From contig NC_135500.1 of the NCBI RefSeq assembly GCF_052857255.1, forward strand, positions 161,275,189-161,339,188: a stretch of DNA of 64,000 bases. Reading direction: 5' to 3'. The translations under genes and the position numbers were made by a program. How positions within the stretch are numbered: position 1 is the stretch's first letter; each line of letters opens with the position of its first letter. Positions 1-12,591 of this stretch are shown here, piece after piece. Source of the stretch: Amblyomma americanum. Lineage: Eukaryota; Arthropoda; Arachnida; Ixodida; Ixodidae. The notes under the pieces were generated by a model that had not been told where the DNA came from, did not search any database, and saw only the letters and a list, made by a program, of their open reading frames with translations.

Positions 1-762
1 GCTTGTAATCCTAGATGAACCATGGGTGCTTTTCAAGACAAAAGCTGTACCCGTACAACTCTGCTCGCACAGCGTCAGCCATTATAACTATTTTCAAAAT
101 CGAAAGGACATCTAAATAGGCCGCCCTTAACCACTCACCAGCAGCTAAACTTAAATGCGCTGTTGAGGTTGTCATCAGCCACTTTCACTGCTCTATGATG
201 TCTTGCAGGCACTGCAGGAACCAAAACTTCTTGGCAAAGTGCATTGCCACTCTTGGAGACTATATAAAACTAAATTTAGACTTAAGTATAGGATACTAAA
301 ATGCCATCCCCATAGCAGCAAACTGCCTAGCATCTCAATTTATTGAACATTTACCTTTAGTCAAAAGCCTTCAATAAATCCAGCATGAATCAACCGAGGA
401 GACAAAGTATCCATCCATAAATTATCCATAAAGAATTTTTTGTACCAAGCATTTCTGTGTAAATTTAGAAGTAGTTTAATAATTGAAACCGAACATTTCC
501 TTTCCCCAAAAATAAATTATTATTATTATTATTATGCATTACTAGGCGGGCAATTTTATGGAATTGCGTCTTAAGTTTTACAGCTACCTTTAAAAGGAGA
601 CTCGAAGTACGACGTTATTCAGTAAAAAGTTATATGCTTAGAATTTCTAGAAAGCAAGTTAACCGTATTGAAAATCTAATATAGTTTTGCAATATAGGAG
701 AAGAGGGAATATTTGCCATATGTGTCTACATATACCGTACGTGCCCACATATTTCATATGTG
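1..762. other. Intergenic or intronic stretch, no gene seen
   Basis: I see no protein-like reading frame and no recognisable repeat family here. The only low-complexity feature is a short run of ATT triplets at about 517-534. Before the LTR element starts, the sequence becomes rich in TATG/CATATG words (about 740-775), which blurs the left edge of that element. Confidence 0.6.
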
Positions 763-784
763 TCATATGTGTCTTGAATAGAAG

Positions 785-960
785 ATCAGTGTGCGAAGGA
801 AAGGCTGTGCTGGAATTGAGAAGAATCTAATAATAATACTACCATATGCAAGAAGTCGCCAAAAACGATGAATGAATCTACGAGCGTAAGGCTGGAAGAG
901 GAAGAAGGTGAAAAAGCGCAGGGACTTCAGCTCTCCTTGGGGTTCTACCGAGTCGTGACA
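785..960 (+). repeat. Left terminal repeat (LTR-like) of the gag-pro element
   Basis: About 843-960 aligns with 3383-3530. Both copies share AAGAAG-CGCCAAA, then CTACGAGCG-AAGGCTGGAAG, then GCGCAGGGAC, then TTCAGCTCTCC-TGGGG and TACCG--TCGTGACA. The left copy lacks about 36 bases present in the right copy between GCGCAGGGAC and TTCAGCTC. Weaker similarity extends left to a shared GATCAGTG at about 785. Both copies end in GTGACA, consistent with the CA end of an LTR. Confidence 0.65.
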
Positions 961-1132
961 CTGGTAGAGCGTGCTGGGTATTAATAGGACTCCTTCTGGC
1001 AGTCCACAGCGGGTCCCGGACATTGACGCGCCTGTCCATCGCACTAGCCGCCACTGTCTAGGCCTTACCCCAGAGTACAATCATTTGCCGGGCGACTCTT
1101 CAAACGTCAAAGTTTGTCAGATCTCCCAAGCC

Positions 1133-2403
1133 ATGACCTCTTCCACCTCTACGTCGCTGACCCTTCACAACACCTAGATGCGAGAGTGCTTCCGCGGGAA
1201 CGCGTTTGATGATGTGGAAGACTGGCTCGACCAGTTTGAACTATAGTGACCGAGTTCAACCAGTGGAGCGCAGACCAGAAGCTTTGCAACGTTTATTTTG
1301 CACTTAAGGATAATGCTAGAACTTGGTTTAAAATCCCCGAGGCCAGCTTGCTCACATGGAATGATTTCCGCTGCCAGTTGGTGGACACTTTTTCCAGTTT
1401 TGATCGACGAGAGCATGCGCTGCGCCTGCTTTAAGCGCGCCCAGAAGCCGAATGAAAGCGTACCTATATTTGCGGAAGACAAGGCTCGAATTTTTCGCCG
1501 TGCCGACCTCGATATGACTGAGCAAAGGAAGCTACGACGTCTCATGCATGGCGTCAAGGAGCAGGTGTTTGCCAGCTTGGTGTTCAACCCACCTCAGACC
1601 GTCAATGAGTTCTTCAAGGATGCTAGAGCTATAGAGCGAGCGCTCCAAGAACGGTGCCGCCAGTATGATCGATCCTTAAACGGTGTTCCAACGACTGCGG
1701 CGGCGCTCACTGCAACCAATAGGACTTCTCTTCAAGAACTCATTCGAGAATTTGTCCTTGAGCAGCTGCAACGAATTAGTGCTACCCGCGTTGTCACCAG
1801 AGGCCGTCGCAGCAGCCATCAGGAGAGAGCTCCGGTACGCCTTGTCACCTTCTGCACCATACCACGAGTCTCACCCAGTTGACAACGCGGCAGCAATTCG
1901 CGAATTATACCACGTGCCACAACCCGACAGCAACACGACCGTCATTACTCCGCCTTACTACGAGCCGGCGCCGCAACTCGTGAGCTATGCGGCAGTCCTT
2001 CGTCGCCCGCCGCCATACCACGCCCGACCGAGCTCACCGAGCCGTCAAAGGACGCGATTCTTCCAGAGGCCTCATGGCACCTCCCGGCCGCTCTCAACCG
2101 CGCCGAGCTGACATGTGGCGCTCTTATGACAGCCGACCACTCTGCTTCTTCTGCGGACAACCTCGCCATGTGTATCGGCACTGCCGCTACCGCCAAGAGG
2201 GGCATGCCTTTTCGCCTGCTTCTGGTCGCCGTCATTTCGACGCTGGCCCTGCCCAAATCGAGTACCCGCAGCTCTGCAGGGAAGGCAACTCACAGGGCTT
2301 CCGCCGCCGCTCCCCATCTCCACAGCGTTATTCTTCGCCGACGCGTCGTAACGATGCTGACATTAGCGGACGCCGGACCCCGAGCCCTCGCCGGGTAAAC
2401 TAA
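1133..2403 (+). pseudogene. gag pseudogene with CCHC zinc knuckle
   Basis: A retrotransposon capsid gene that can no longer make a full protein. An ATG at 1133 opens a frame that hits TAG at 1175 and again at 1244 after a piece reading DDVEDWLDQFEL. The signal resumes in another frame (1246-1434, with FNQW and the ARTW-x-F tract typical of gag capsid domains), shifts again (1435-1810, FRRADLDMTEQRKLRRLMHGVKE-like), shifts to a third frame (about 1800-2080, proline-rich) and ends in the frame closing at 2403. That last part has a perfect CX2CX4HX4C knuckle (CFFCGQPRHVYRHC, about 2140-2185) followed by an Arg/Ser/Pro-rich tail. At least two stops and several frameshifts make it dead. Confidence 0.8.
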
Positions 2404-2702
2404 CAGCCGCAACCTCGTGAGGGTATGTTGCAACCAGTCGAAGAATTTCAAAGCCCTCACTACCGCCGCAACTGCCGACCGCAAACCGTGGCTCTGACGC
2501 CGCTGTTTCCATTGACCCTGCCGCACTACCACCGAAAATACCGCCTACATTACCACTGAACATGCCGCACCAGATGAGCAGACCTGACCACGAAACCGAC
2601 AGCGCTGACCTTTCCGCACTTCCGCCGCAAATGCCGAAAGAGACGAGCAACCCAGACGATGTTGTTAGCGCTGACCTCGCCGTTTGCATTGATGGGCTTT
2701 AG

Positions 2703-3449
2703 GTACACGCTGTGGTGGATACCGGGCTGGATTTTTCAATTATTAGCCAAAAACTGGCGGAGAGGCTGCGCGAAGTAAAAACCGAATGGACTGGGCCAGT
2801 AATGAGAAGCCCTGGGGGTCAGCTACTGACACTGACTGGGAAGTGCACTGCGCGGATAGGAATTGGAAACTCAGTGTTCGTTGGCAGCTTCGTTATCCTC
2901 TCAGACTTTTGCAAAGACCTCATCTTGGGTATGTACTTTCTGCTCTTTCATGGGGCTGTAATCAGCTTTGGACACAACGTCGTTGCCTTCACCAAAAATC
3001 ATGGAGACATAGGTTATGCAGAAGTACCGCTGATGCTCCTACGCGTCCCCAAGGAGGTGGTGAGATTAAATCCGCGATCGTGCTGTCTTGTTGAAGTGAA
3101 GTGCGACGTGGCGCATACCGGTGATGGCGTCGCCGAACGGGCAGCCACCCTGATACTCAGCCGAGGTGTCTCTATAGCTCGAGGACTAGTCAATTTGGCC
3201 AAAGGGCACACCGAAGTGCTGCTGACAAACTTCAGCGACGAGCGTCAGCAAATTCGGAAAGGCACAGCTGTGGCCTTTTTCGACAGCCTCCCAAGTGCGC
3301 ACGACTGTTTTGTGCTGCAACAGGAAGGATCAGTGAGCAAGACCAATGAGACGATGCTTCCTGAGCAGTGGGGCAAATGCCGCATGCAAGAAGACGCCAA
3401 AGACAACGACTGGATCTACGAGCGCAAGGCTGGAAGAGGAAGAAGCTGA
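2703..3449 (+). pseudogene. Retropepsin-like aspartic protease frame
   Basis: An open frame of about 245 codons with the signature of a retrotransposon aspartic protease: VVDTGLDFSII near its start (the active-site DTG) and DLILGMYFL about 70 residues on, where this family usually has an Asp before FL and this copy has Tyr. The frame follows a TAG at 2700-2702, so it has no clear start codon of its own and would originally have been made as part of a gag-pro-pol polyprotein. Its C-terminal codons run into the right terminal repeat, and no reverse-transcriptase motif follows. I read it as a fossil, not a working gene. Confidence 0.75.
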
Positions 3450-3530
3450 AAACGCGCAGGGACTTTTTCTGGTTGACCATTAAACCGTTTTTATCTTCAG
3501 CTCTCCTCGGGGTTTTACCGATTCGTGACA
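3325..3530 (+). repeat. Right terminal repeat (LTR-like) of the gag-pro element
   Basis: Partner of the left repeat at 785-960. The clear match is 3383-3530, including about 36 bases (around 3454-3495) missing from the left copy. It ends in GTGACA at 3530. The protease frame stops inside it at 3447-3449, so the pol deletion joint lies just before or inside the start of this repeat. Confidence 0.65.
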
Positions 3531-6440
3531 ATATAACTGCTATACAAGTTAGCAAAGCAGATAGTAAATGAAAATAAAAGGGTGAGAAAAAAAACTGCCG
3601 TATCGGATTCTAATCATAATGCTGTAGATTTACAGCTTCTACACAAGCCACTAAATGACGACTATTAGTTTTGTTTCCCACCAAAACCAACGATATGTGC
3701 TGAAGAGTCGACAGGCAGCTTGTGGTTCATGAAGACAGGCTGAAATTTATGACTTGTTTCTTAGGTATCATTGTACAGGTACCAGTCAAGTGCTGGTTAT
3801 TCAACTTTCATTATTTAATTAGGTTTTGCTAATTCTTGAATATATTACTCTTTAAAAAGAGTTGTGTCAATATCTGCGTGACTCACCGCCATACTGTGCA
3901 ATCCCAAATTCACGACAGCATTGTAAGGGACACTATATTGGTTTTCAGTCTTCAGCTATACAATGCCGTGGGCAACAAGCGGAAAAACTTTTCTTTGGAG
4001 GACGTCCCAGAAAAAGGCTGTGGCCCAGCAGTTCAAGAAAACATGCTTAGTCGTTTCATTTTTTTACATTGAAAACAGTGGACTGTCCACGTCACAGCAT
4101 ATTCTCTTCTCGCGCCCCAACATTTTTACGAGCAAAGTGCTGCTTTGTAAACAGAACGGAAACACCTTTGCTGCATGAAAAATTATTTCTTCACCGTTTG
4201 TAAAATATCTTCTGTTGAACCTGCACCGTGCATGGTCTTCCACAATGGTGCTCGGTGGAAGGAAGAGTGACCCACACAATTCTGCGGATCACAGGATATT
4301 TGCAAAGGCATGGCTCATCTGATATAAACCGGTGGCACTTACTTGTTGCATCTCTTCTGCGTCTGTCAGTGGGTGGCGGAAGTCATCGATGCAGTAAAAG
4401 GCTTATAATAGGTAGTATCATCCGCTAATTCCTTGCAAGTGCAGAAAACTGGCTTTCGTGACCTGCGTTGGCTCCTAACATAGTTCGCTCGGATTAAGCC
4501 ATCCTGCATCGACACTTTGCAGCGATCGGAAGCAGAAACTGTACCACAAATGCCACAGGAATTGAGTGCATATTTTTTGATTGCAAAGGCTCAAACTATC
4601 CTTTCAGTTACTTTCCAGACGCTGCCAGCCAGTGCAGCTGGATGTTATGATGTGAGGTGCAGAGTTGATTTGCCTGGATTAAGAAGTGCAACAAGACAAC
4701 TAGACTTCCACTGATAGTATTAATCTTGATGTGCACTGTGATAAGCATTGAAAGATCTCGGTATATGTCGTAATTTTCACAGCGCCGGCTCCTTCCTTGG
4801 TAACGGTTTCATTACGCAGGTATATTTTGCTGCACCCGGACTTACGCCACGAAAATGCCTGGCGTTATTCAGTACATAGCTTTAGAACGGCTTAACAAAA
4901 TGAAAAAGATCATATTTTACTTCCAAATAAATGTGCATCCAAGCACATTGATAAACCTCAACGACAGACTGTTTGAGTCACCAGGGTTTACTGCAAGAAA
5001 GTGGCTACGGAAAGAAACACATGGAGAAAATTATGTTGAACAGGAGAATATTTCGTTTTTCGTGGCGTTGGTTCGGCATAAAATTATGTAGAACAGGCCA
5101 AATTTGTTGTTTCTTTCGTGCGTGGGTTCCACTTTTGTAAGTCACTTGTTCGTAGATTCGTTTCCGCGTCTTTCAAGAAACGCGCGAGACATATTGAAGC
5201 TCACGTGTGCTCAGAGGTGTCAGGTATCAACTGCGGTATGATAAATAAAAATCCATACAAGGTGCAGTTGAGGCGCGTGTCAAAATTATACAGCACATAT
5301 GTGTTTACGCGTGGCGCATATTTCTTAACAGATATAGCTCATATGCTGCCCATATGAGTTGCGAAGTGAGGTGGACTGAAATAGCTGGCGAAGAAGGCTA
5401 AACACAAGAAAGAGCCGCAGGCCTAATCGATGACACCAGGGTGCCTTCACATCCTGTGCAATAACCTAGAAAACAATTTACTCCCACATTAGGGCCCAAA
5501 CCTTTTTGTTCTTTACATATTTAGGGGAACTCCAACCATTGCTGCATAAATTTCAAAATTAATTTTTAAAAACACATAAATTACATAATAGATTACCTTC
5601 ACCAAATTCGAACAAGTGTAATTCAGTTACATTTCATATTACTGCTCAAAAACTAATAATATTGCATTACCATTGCGTTCCAAATGTAGCAAAATTACTC
5701 CTATGTTGCTTTCTTCTTTTGGTTCACACAAGGAACATTAGTCGCGACCCTTACAAAGATGTCAGATGTTTATTTTATTGCTGAGCAGAAGGAACTGAGA
5801 TTTTTATTGGTTATCGAAAATGGTGTCCTCGACTAAGATAAGTTGATGCTTTGCTTCCGCTTATGAGACGAACCCAGCGTTTTACGACGAAAGCGTTTAT
5901 GCCTTTCAAAGAACTTCAATATCGCGCTCGTCGCCGTTCTTCTGGCGGCGAACTTAATTTCTCGTACATGTAAAACATCATGAACATGAACATCAGTTCA
6001 TGACAAAACAGCAAGAGGTTGTTGTGCTGATGCGGTAGAAAACATATTACAAAATACCTTTCTCCATCTGAGACAAAGTGAGTGTTTTCAAACTTAGGAA
6101 ATGTTTGTGGCTTGTAAAAATGTTGAAATGGATTAAGAGATAGCAGGAGAGCAAGGACCTAACAAATGGCGAAAGGAAAGCAGTGCTAGGCAAAGAGTTT
6201 GACGGAAAAACAATTCATAGGAGCAGGTTTTTCCATTAGAAGTCACCGCGGCTTAAAAGTGAGCTATTTCACCTAAAGAAAATATTATCTGTGAAATCGA
6301 AACAGTAAACTGAAAATAAGTAAGCGCCTGCTGGGGCATCCTCATTGGATCCTTAGCGTATCTAAGTGAGGGCACCCTGCCGCAGAACGACCGTAGTGGC
6401 TTTTTAGCCTCTCTTGAACGACAAATCGCTCTCTCCTCTT
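3531..6440. other. Unassigned stretch
   Basis: No gene, tRNA, SINE head or paired repeat recognised. The reading frames present are at most about 80 codons, lack domain-like sequence and are not flanked by good splice sites. About 5500-5720 is AT-rich. Confidence 0.5.
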
Positions 6441-6579
6441 GTCACTTTCCTCCTTGTAACGTCAGAGTTTCGGACGTTTGAAGTTTAGCTCTGGCGGTTT
6501 TTAAAAGCGCAGGAGGCGCTGTGCTTCTACCACCATCTACGAGGTGAAGAAAAAAAAATTTGTTAGCAGGAACGAAAAA

Positions 6580-6705
6580 ACGAAAGATGAAATCCGACGT
6601 CTGCCGGCAAGACGAATCCCCTTTCACAGCTGCGAACACGATGGATGGAACTGCATTTTAAAGGCTTCGAACTTGTAGAACATTTGGGACGACATCTCAG
6701 TGGTA
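6580..6705 (+). repeat. Dispersed repeat copy A (unclassified)
   Basis: About 90 bases (core 6611-6700) match 45878-45962. Shared words are GAATCC, CACAGCTGC, ACGAT-GATGG and AAGGCTTCGAACTTGT, in the same order and spacing. No coding capacity or tRNA-like promoter is visible in the shared part. Two copies 39 kb apart indicate an interspersed repeat of unknown class; its full edges cannot be set from two diverged copies. Confidence 0.6.
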
Positions 6706-6720
6706 GCGAAGATGGAACCT

Positions 6721-9700
6721 TTTTTAGGCTGGTATGTGTTATATGCACTTTCTTTCCGCGCTTTTATTTTCATGGGGCAATGCAGCTTGTAATCGAGAGG
6801 AAAGAGAATTGCGCGAAAAACGTTGGGAGATTTCGAGAAAGAAACAAAATCAAAGCAAACCCGTAGTTAAAAAACGAAGAACGGACGTAAAAGCATGAAG
6901 GCAGAAAGAAGTTGAAGCAAGAATTTGTGGTGTGCCCGAAAGGGCAGACAGGAGCGTGAAAAAAAGTGAAATAAATCTCTAAACGCTTTGAGCTTGAATT
7001 CAGAGGTGCACTACGGAAGTTAGACGCGCGTGGGGACTATTGAAACAAAATAAACGTGAAAATTGTTCAAACAGTTAACTTTTGATAATGTTTGGCCGCG
7101 TCAGCTAGAATCACGTTATGGTGTGGCCATGTCACATTACAAGTACAGGTCGTATTGAAATCAAAGAAGGAGGGGAGGTGTGGTGCTCAACTGGGGCCGA
7201 AATAACAGACTCTTCTTGAGAGGTTAACCTGAGCTTAGAGTGAATCTGAACTGATGGGCTTGTGTGGTTCATTTATACGTAAAAATAACAGCTGCTGTAG
7301 ACTTATTTAGAGCAACCTTGAGACGTAGACGCTGCTGAAGATCTTAAGTCCAAGTCGCTGTTGAATGCTCCGGGAAAAGTTTGATTTGTCACCTTACTTC
7401 TACGTTTTTGTACGTAGTTTGAATTCATTTATGTCTATTGGTAATTCTGTCCAAACCTAATTTTGTGTAGTTAAGTCTGCCGGCGCTTGCAGAGCCATGG
7501 GCGAACTTAATCTGTGGGCTCCTCAGCAAACTGTCATAACATTCTTAAGTCTTGCGATGCGAACAAACCTAACTGACGAGGCGTGAGCCTCGCCGAATTA
7601 TATGATGCTTGAGGCTCTCGTCCTACAGGAAATAAAAGAAATATTGAGAAAGAAAGCGTTGATTGCAAATTAGACTTGGTTCTTAGCGATGTTATCATGC
7701 CAGTGGTTAGCGAAATGCGTGCATCTACAATAATATTAGCGCAAAGTTTTAATACTCAGAATGATTTTTGCACCCATGGAAAAGTTCATTCACCTCCACG
7801 TTCTGTTACATAGAGTTTTGGCGGCCCCGTCAAGGTAGGAGTCGGTGTCGTCGTTGTTGTGCTAGTAAACCGCGATTTACTTAAACATAAATTTTTCTAA
7901 GCAGCATAATGGACTCTTAGCCTACTGCGAACGGCACGTGCTGAAGCAACAGAACATGCAGCGCTTACACACACGTCGTGCACTTTTTCATTTCAGAGAG
8001 CGAAGGCGTTCGCTTCTTGATTTCGTCAAATCAGCCCACCTTTTCTCATTTATTTAAGCATCTTATTCATCTTTCACTTCATAGTTTTTACGCCCTGAGG
8101 CAATAAACATCGCTTCAGAAAAAAAGAAAAAGAACGCTTGCCTTCAATCCGCCATGTGCGTGGCTGTGGCATCCGGCTGCTGGGCGGGAGTTTGCGAGTA
8201 CGATGTCACCTTGTCAGAATTTGCAAAAATAGTGAGAAAGAACGGCAGTGCACTTAGGAGACCGAAAATACTCTCGATGAGTCCACTACTGCGATGAGTT
8301 GATAGATAAAAGTGGCATTCTATCCCCTAAAATTGCTGAGGCTGAAATCCTAGATGATTAAAAAAGCGTAAGATTCCTTAATTACCTCACAGAAAGGCCA
8401 CTTTAGTATGTTCGTCAGAAAATGCACCACCTTCATCACCTTGCTGTTAGATTTAGTGAAACGTCTTGAATAGAAAGTCAGCACGCTTGCGGTTGACGCT
8501 GCAAGTCTGTCAACTGTGTATGCCTTGCATCATCTTCCATTCAGAAGTGTCGACCAGTAAATCAGGTAAAGATCATAATCACTAATGCGCTAAAAAATCA
8601 TTAGAATCTGTTTTTGTTAACTAATAAGTTTAAAAAATTACATAGGAAAGTTTTGCTGCGGCCTTGACATAAAGAAAAGTCAATGATGGCCAGATCATTG
8701 CTGCAGCTCTCATTACGAGCTCAAGAAACACATACGAAACAACGAACAACTTTCTTGTGCATAGCGATCTAGGGGAGAATTAAGAGCTTGTGCGAATAGA
8801 AAACCTGATAATTCGAGTGACCTGCAATTAAACCGGACTCATTACAAGTCGCTGTGACAGTGTGTTTTCACACGGCTGTTGTGGGGGTTCTTTTACAGCA
8901 CCTACGAGTTTCATCTTCTGGTACAGTGCTGCTTTCACCCTTGGTTGCAATTACTATTAATGGCCGATATGTTGGTATATATGTATGATATAGACTTATA
9001 GACACCACAGCTGAATAGTGAACGGTGCGAGCCCCATTCCCATTTTCTTTTTGTGCGGGCTGCAGATTCAGAACAGGAACCTTTCGGCATATCACCTCCC
9101 CGGATAATTCTACCGCCTCGGCGAAGGTTGACTTATCTGCCCGCGGCTCAGCACCCGAACATCACTGCGACTACTTCAGTTTAGGTGTTTTCTCCTTGAG
9201 AAATAAGGGTTCCACGGGTCTTCACCAAACAGCGGAATGATATGGGTGGCTTATATTTTATCTCGAGTTAGGCCAAGCTCCTCAGAATGCGCTGAAATTT
9301 GTACTACCGCATGTCTTCAAGAAACACGATGTTTGCAACATCGTTGCGAACTCAGGACACATTACAGGCCTAGGTTTCACAAACGCGTGACCAGCAGTAT
9401 TTAAGGAATAAAGGGGATATTTCTAGCCTAAAAGCTTTAGCTGGCGGCCAACTTCTTCCTACCTGAGGCAAAAATACTGGCATCCAAGATAGGAAGACAG
9501 ACGGGTGACGATACAATTTGGAACTTTCTATCAGTCTTGCCTCTCATAGGGTGTGAATTGTTTAGACGCATTTTTCAGCGACAGCTGTATTTTTCCTCCT
9601 CTTTGAGTGAAGCACTTTTCTGTATTGGCGAACAGTAATGAAGGTGGTCATTACGGTCCGTAATCGAAATGTTCCTTAGAAGTCATATATTGTTTCATGA

Positions 9701-9825
9701 ATTTTTTTCTAGCCTTGCTAAACTTGCTAACAATCCTATTGTCCTCCGTCTTGTTAAGAAAATTACAGCAAATAAATCGAGGATAGTATTTTTCTCTTCA
9801 GTTGTCAAATTTAAATTTTACCGTG
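6721..9825. other. Unassigned stretch
   Basis: No gene or repeat family recognised. Open frames are 60-75 codons without domain-like features. Confidence 0.5.
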
Positions 9826-9935
9826 TGCGGTGGTCTGACTGGTAAATTTACCGGCTGCTGAGCCCGAAGTCATGGGCTCGGCCCTCCGTGCATTTGAGGA
9901 AGGCGAAATGCAAGCTCGCTCGTGTCGTTAGGCTT
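9826..9935 (+). mobile_element. SINE head fragment, tRNA-derived, degraded
   Basis: Starts CGGTGGTCTGACTGGT and contains CCGGCTGCTGAGCCCGAAGTCATGGGCTCGG followed by a remnant of the GAGGCGAAATG block that follows the tRNA-like head in the window's better SINEs. The B-box GGTTCGA is lost. The body (the GTTAAAGA-CCCCAGGTGGTCG block) is absent, so the copy is truncated. Confidence 0.45.
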
Positions 9936-11640
9936 TGACGCTCATTTTTGTAACCCTGGCGGACAAAATTAAGCCCAATTCTTGCAGAATTAAGCACAAC
10001 GTTACATTGTGGCGTTATAAACACGTACTGTAGTTTTTCTTTTGTAATGGCTATCAGCGGCACCGTCATTCAAAGTAATCAGAGACGTCACAGATAAAGC
10101 TGTTACATAATCAGTGTGGTTTCTGCAGGTCAATTTATGTTTTTATTTGTCGGCGTGTATGACGCAGACGAAATTCCCGTGGCAATACCACGCATATTGA
10201 TCTAATTTTAGCAATCTTCAATGCGCCAATGGCGGCTTGACTAGCATCCAAATTGTTACTTTGCGTTAGATATTTCGAACCACGGTGCCGATTGATCAGT
10301 TATATAATATCCGCTCGCAATTGACATTCAGGGTATTAAATTTGGCAATTAACGTCAAAAACATAAATATAAAAACAAGTTTACCTAATTATACTTTCTG
10401 AACGTTTTATTTCTACTACACTCAATAGCTGAAATATAGTCCCCTTTGCTGTTGAATCTTCCTGCAGAGACAGCACCGACGTGTCCTTCACTCTTTTTTA
10501 ACAAAAAACTTTGTTAATTAATGTTAAACACACTGTATATCCTACCCAACTGCCATTGCTTTTCTTCACAAGGGAGCGAGAGTGGTTCGCTATGAAAAAC
10601 GCGAATTTTTCGAAAATGAAGCAAAACCTGTAGGAATAATAGCCGCTGTTTTTCCCTCCACTTTAAGAGAAAACAAGCATTATTTAGGCGTCATGCGTCC
10701 CATGAATTCAATTTTGTAAACCCTGATAAGTATGTGATCACCAAGAAAGTAACAATTACCAATTGACTAGCAAAAGCACCCAACAGATTCACGCGTCCAT
10801 TACTACAAAAGAAACGCAGATGAGAAAATAAAACACAAATGCAGCACGTTTTAGGGCTCCCTAGCCTGGACCTGTAATGTGGCCGTATGAAGGTTTTAGA
10901 AATGTGCCGAAGAACGTCACGTAAGCAGACGAGATGGCCAGCATGCATGCAGTTAGTGCAGAGCGCGAGACGCTGCTCGCGGTTTACTGCTCCCAACCAC
11001 ACCAGTTTTTATTGCGGCTGTTGGGGCGTACAGGCTGTAGTATACGAATAAGTGATCGCTTTATGGCCTGCTTTGGTACACGCCTTATTGCAGCAACGCA
11101 TTTTTTTCGAAAAATCTGCTGCCATTAATTTTGAAGGCTTTGAACCAGCACAATTTTTTCACTGTTCTCGACCACCAGACAGCTATGCCCTTCCTGAGCC
11201 TACCTTGCGCCCGAAAAAGCTTTGAATTCTGGTAGACTTCGCACGACGTGTTTAACTGGAAAGCACAAATTTTGATCTAGGTGATTCTATTTGGAGTGTA
11301 GTCCTCTCACTTTACGTCACTAGCTCAACTATCACATCTTCTGTCTAAACCGGGCACTGCACTGTACGCTCTCTCTCCACTGTCCTTCGCTTGCGCACGC
11401 AGATTTGTATGCGCATTCCCCCTTTCGCGGTCACCGTTTCAAAAACAATCGCATGAACGCGCCCTGTGCTGTCACCACCGTGAAACGAAAAGCGCTCGCG
11501 ACCTTTTGCATGGCAGAGAGAGGCAATAAGCCAGACGACAACAGCGCCGCATTCCAAGGCACACACTCGAATTAGCAGAACAAGGGAGAGACAGCGTCGG
11601 GAGCCAATGTCCCTGGAACCGCCTTAAGAGCGGCGCGGTT
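9936..11640. other. Unassigned stretch, CpG-rich at its right end
   Basis: No gene or known repeat seen from 9936 to about 11340. From about 11340 the sequence becomes clearly richer in CG dinucleotides and stays so through the foldback element to about 12050. No open frame or splice-site pair there supports a coding exon. Confidence 0.45.
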
Positions 11641-11950
11641 GGAGCCATCTCCCAGCCTTGGAGCTAGGGTGCCTCGATGCCAGCGCCGGGTGGAGACAAC
11701 TTAAGCGACGCCGCCATATTAAATCGCAACTGGCCTCTCCCATGTACCGCGAAATACTCGACTGGTAGCCCAGTGTAGCTCTCGCTGCAAAAGGCCGTTC
11801 AAGTTAAAGCACTTTGAAGCGCGCCGAGAGCATGAACGGCGCCGTTACAAACGCTAGCGCCGCTGATCCTGTGTGATTCAATAAGGCGGCGCCGCTGAAG
11901 TTGTCTCCTTCCCGGCGGCGCTTGCAACGCGGCACCCTACCTTGGAGCCA
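11641..11950. mobile_element. Foldback / MITE-like element with long inverted arms
   Basis: The left arm (about 11656-11723) and right arm (about 11884-11950) are imperfect inverted copies. The left reads CTTGGAG then AGGGTGCC, CAGCGCCGGG, GGAGACAACTT and GCGACGCCGCC; the reverse complement of the right reads GGCTCCAAGGTAGGGTGCC, AAGCGCCGCCGGGA, GGAGACAACTT and GCGGCGCCGCC. About 160 bases separate the arms and hold a smaller hairpin (GCCGTTCA/TGAACGGC near 11792 and 11831). No transposase frame is present, as expected for a non-autonomous DNA element. No target-site duplication was identified. Confidence 0.6.
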
Positions 11951-12591
11951 AATCCGAGCGCTGCCTTTCGGATGCCGCTGCAAGCGTTCTCCAATGTTGC
12001 AAACTTTGTCGCCTCTTACGAGAGGAGTTGGCACACTATCTGGCTCCACCCGTTAAACCGAATGGAGATATTCTAAAGTTCAAAAAAGAGTGTTCAGCAT
12101 GGAGCGAAAAAGACTGCCAATCACCGTTGAGGCAGGCAGTGGCGGTGCGTGGAAGTCCCGCCAACTCTGCTCACCGAAGATCGTTGCTTTATAATTTTAG
12201 CACAGGCTGCTCATATTTGGAGTCTTAAGCTTGGTAAGTGTTTAAAAATGCATGTGTAATAGAAGACAGTTTCAGGATAACTTGGATGCGTACATAAAAG
12301 GGCAATGTACGCTTAAGCTCTATGTATAAGGCGCCACGTGACACACCGACGCTCGATTACGGTGTACTTGGCGCGGACTAGCCGAGCGTGTTCTGATTCA
12401 CATGTGCATGTCATAACGCATTCAGGACGCAAACCTTTTAGACCATATGTGGAGCACGTTAGAGTAAGCACTTTAAAAAAATAGCGCACGTTTTACTACC
12501 GATTAGACGCACTTTAGTTGAGTAAAACTTCTTATTTTACGTTGAACTCGGAACACAGTAGCACTTTATTTACGTTTCATGATCTGACGCA
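11951..12591. other. Unassigned stretch
   Basis: No gene or repeat recognised between the foldback element and the Penelope-like insertion. Confidence 0.5.

Larger units (their letters stand above)
785..3530 (+). mobile_element. Degenerate Ty3-like LTR retrotransposon, gag-pro only
   Basis: A plus-strand LTR retrotransposon remnant. In order it holds a left terminal repeat (about 785-960), a gag region broken over several frames, a CCHC knuckle, a protease frame and a right terminal repeat (about 3325-3530). The reverse transcriptase, RNase H and integrase that normally follow the protease are missing; the protease frame runs straight into the right repeat, so pol was probably lost by internal deletion. 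A TGG triplet two bases after the left repeat could start a primer binding site. The outer edges and a target-site duplication are not resolved. Assignment to Ty3-like rather than BEL/Pao rests on gag and knuckle style and is an inference. Confidence 0.75.

Noticed and set aside
1174..1587. 137-codon minus-strand frame in the gag region
   Set aside because: The opposite strand carries clear gag sequence in several frames; this is its shadow.
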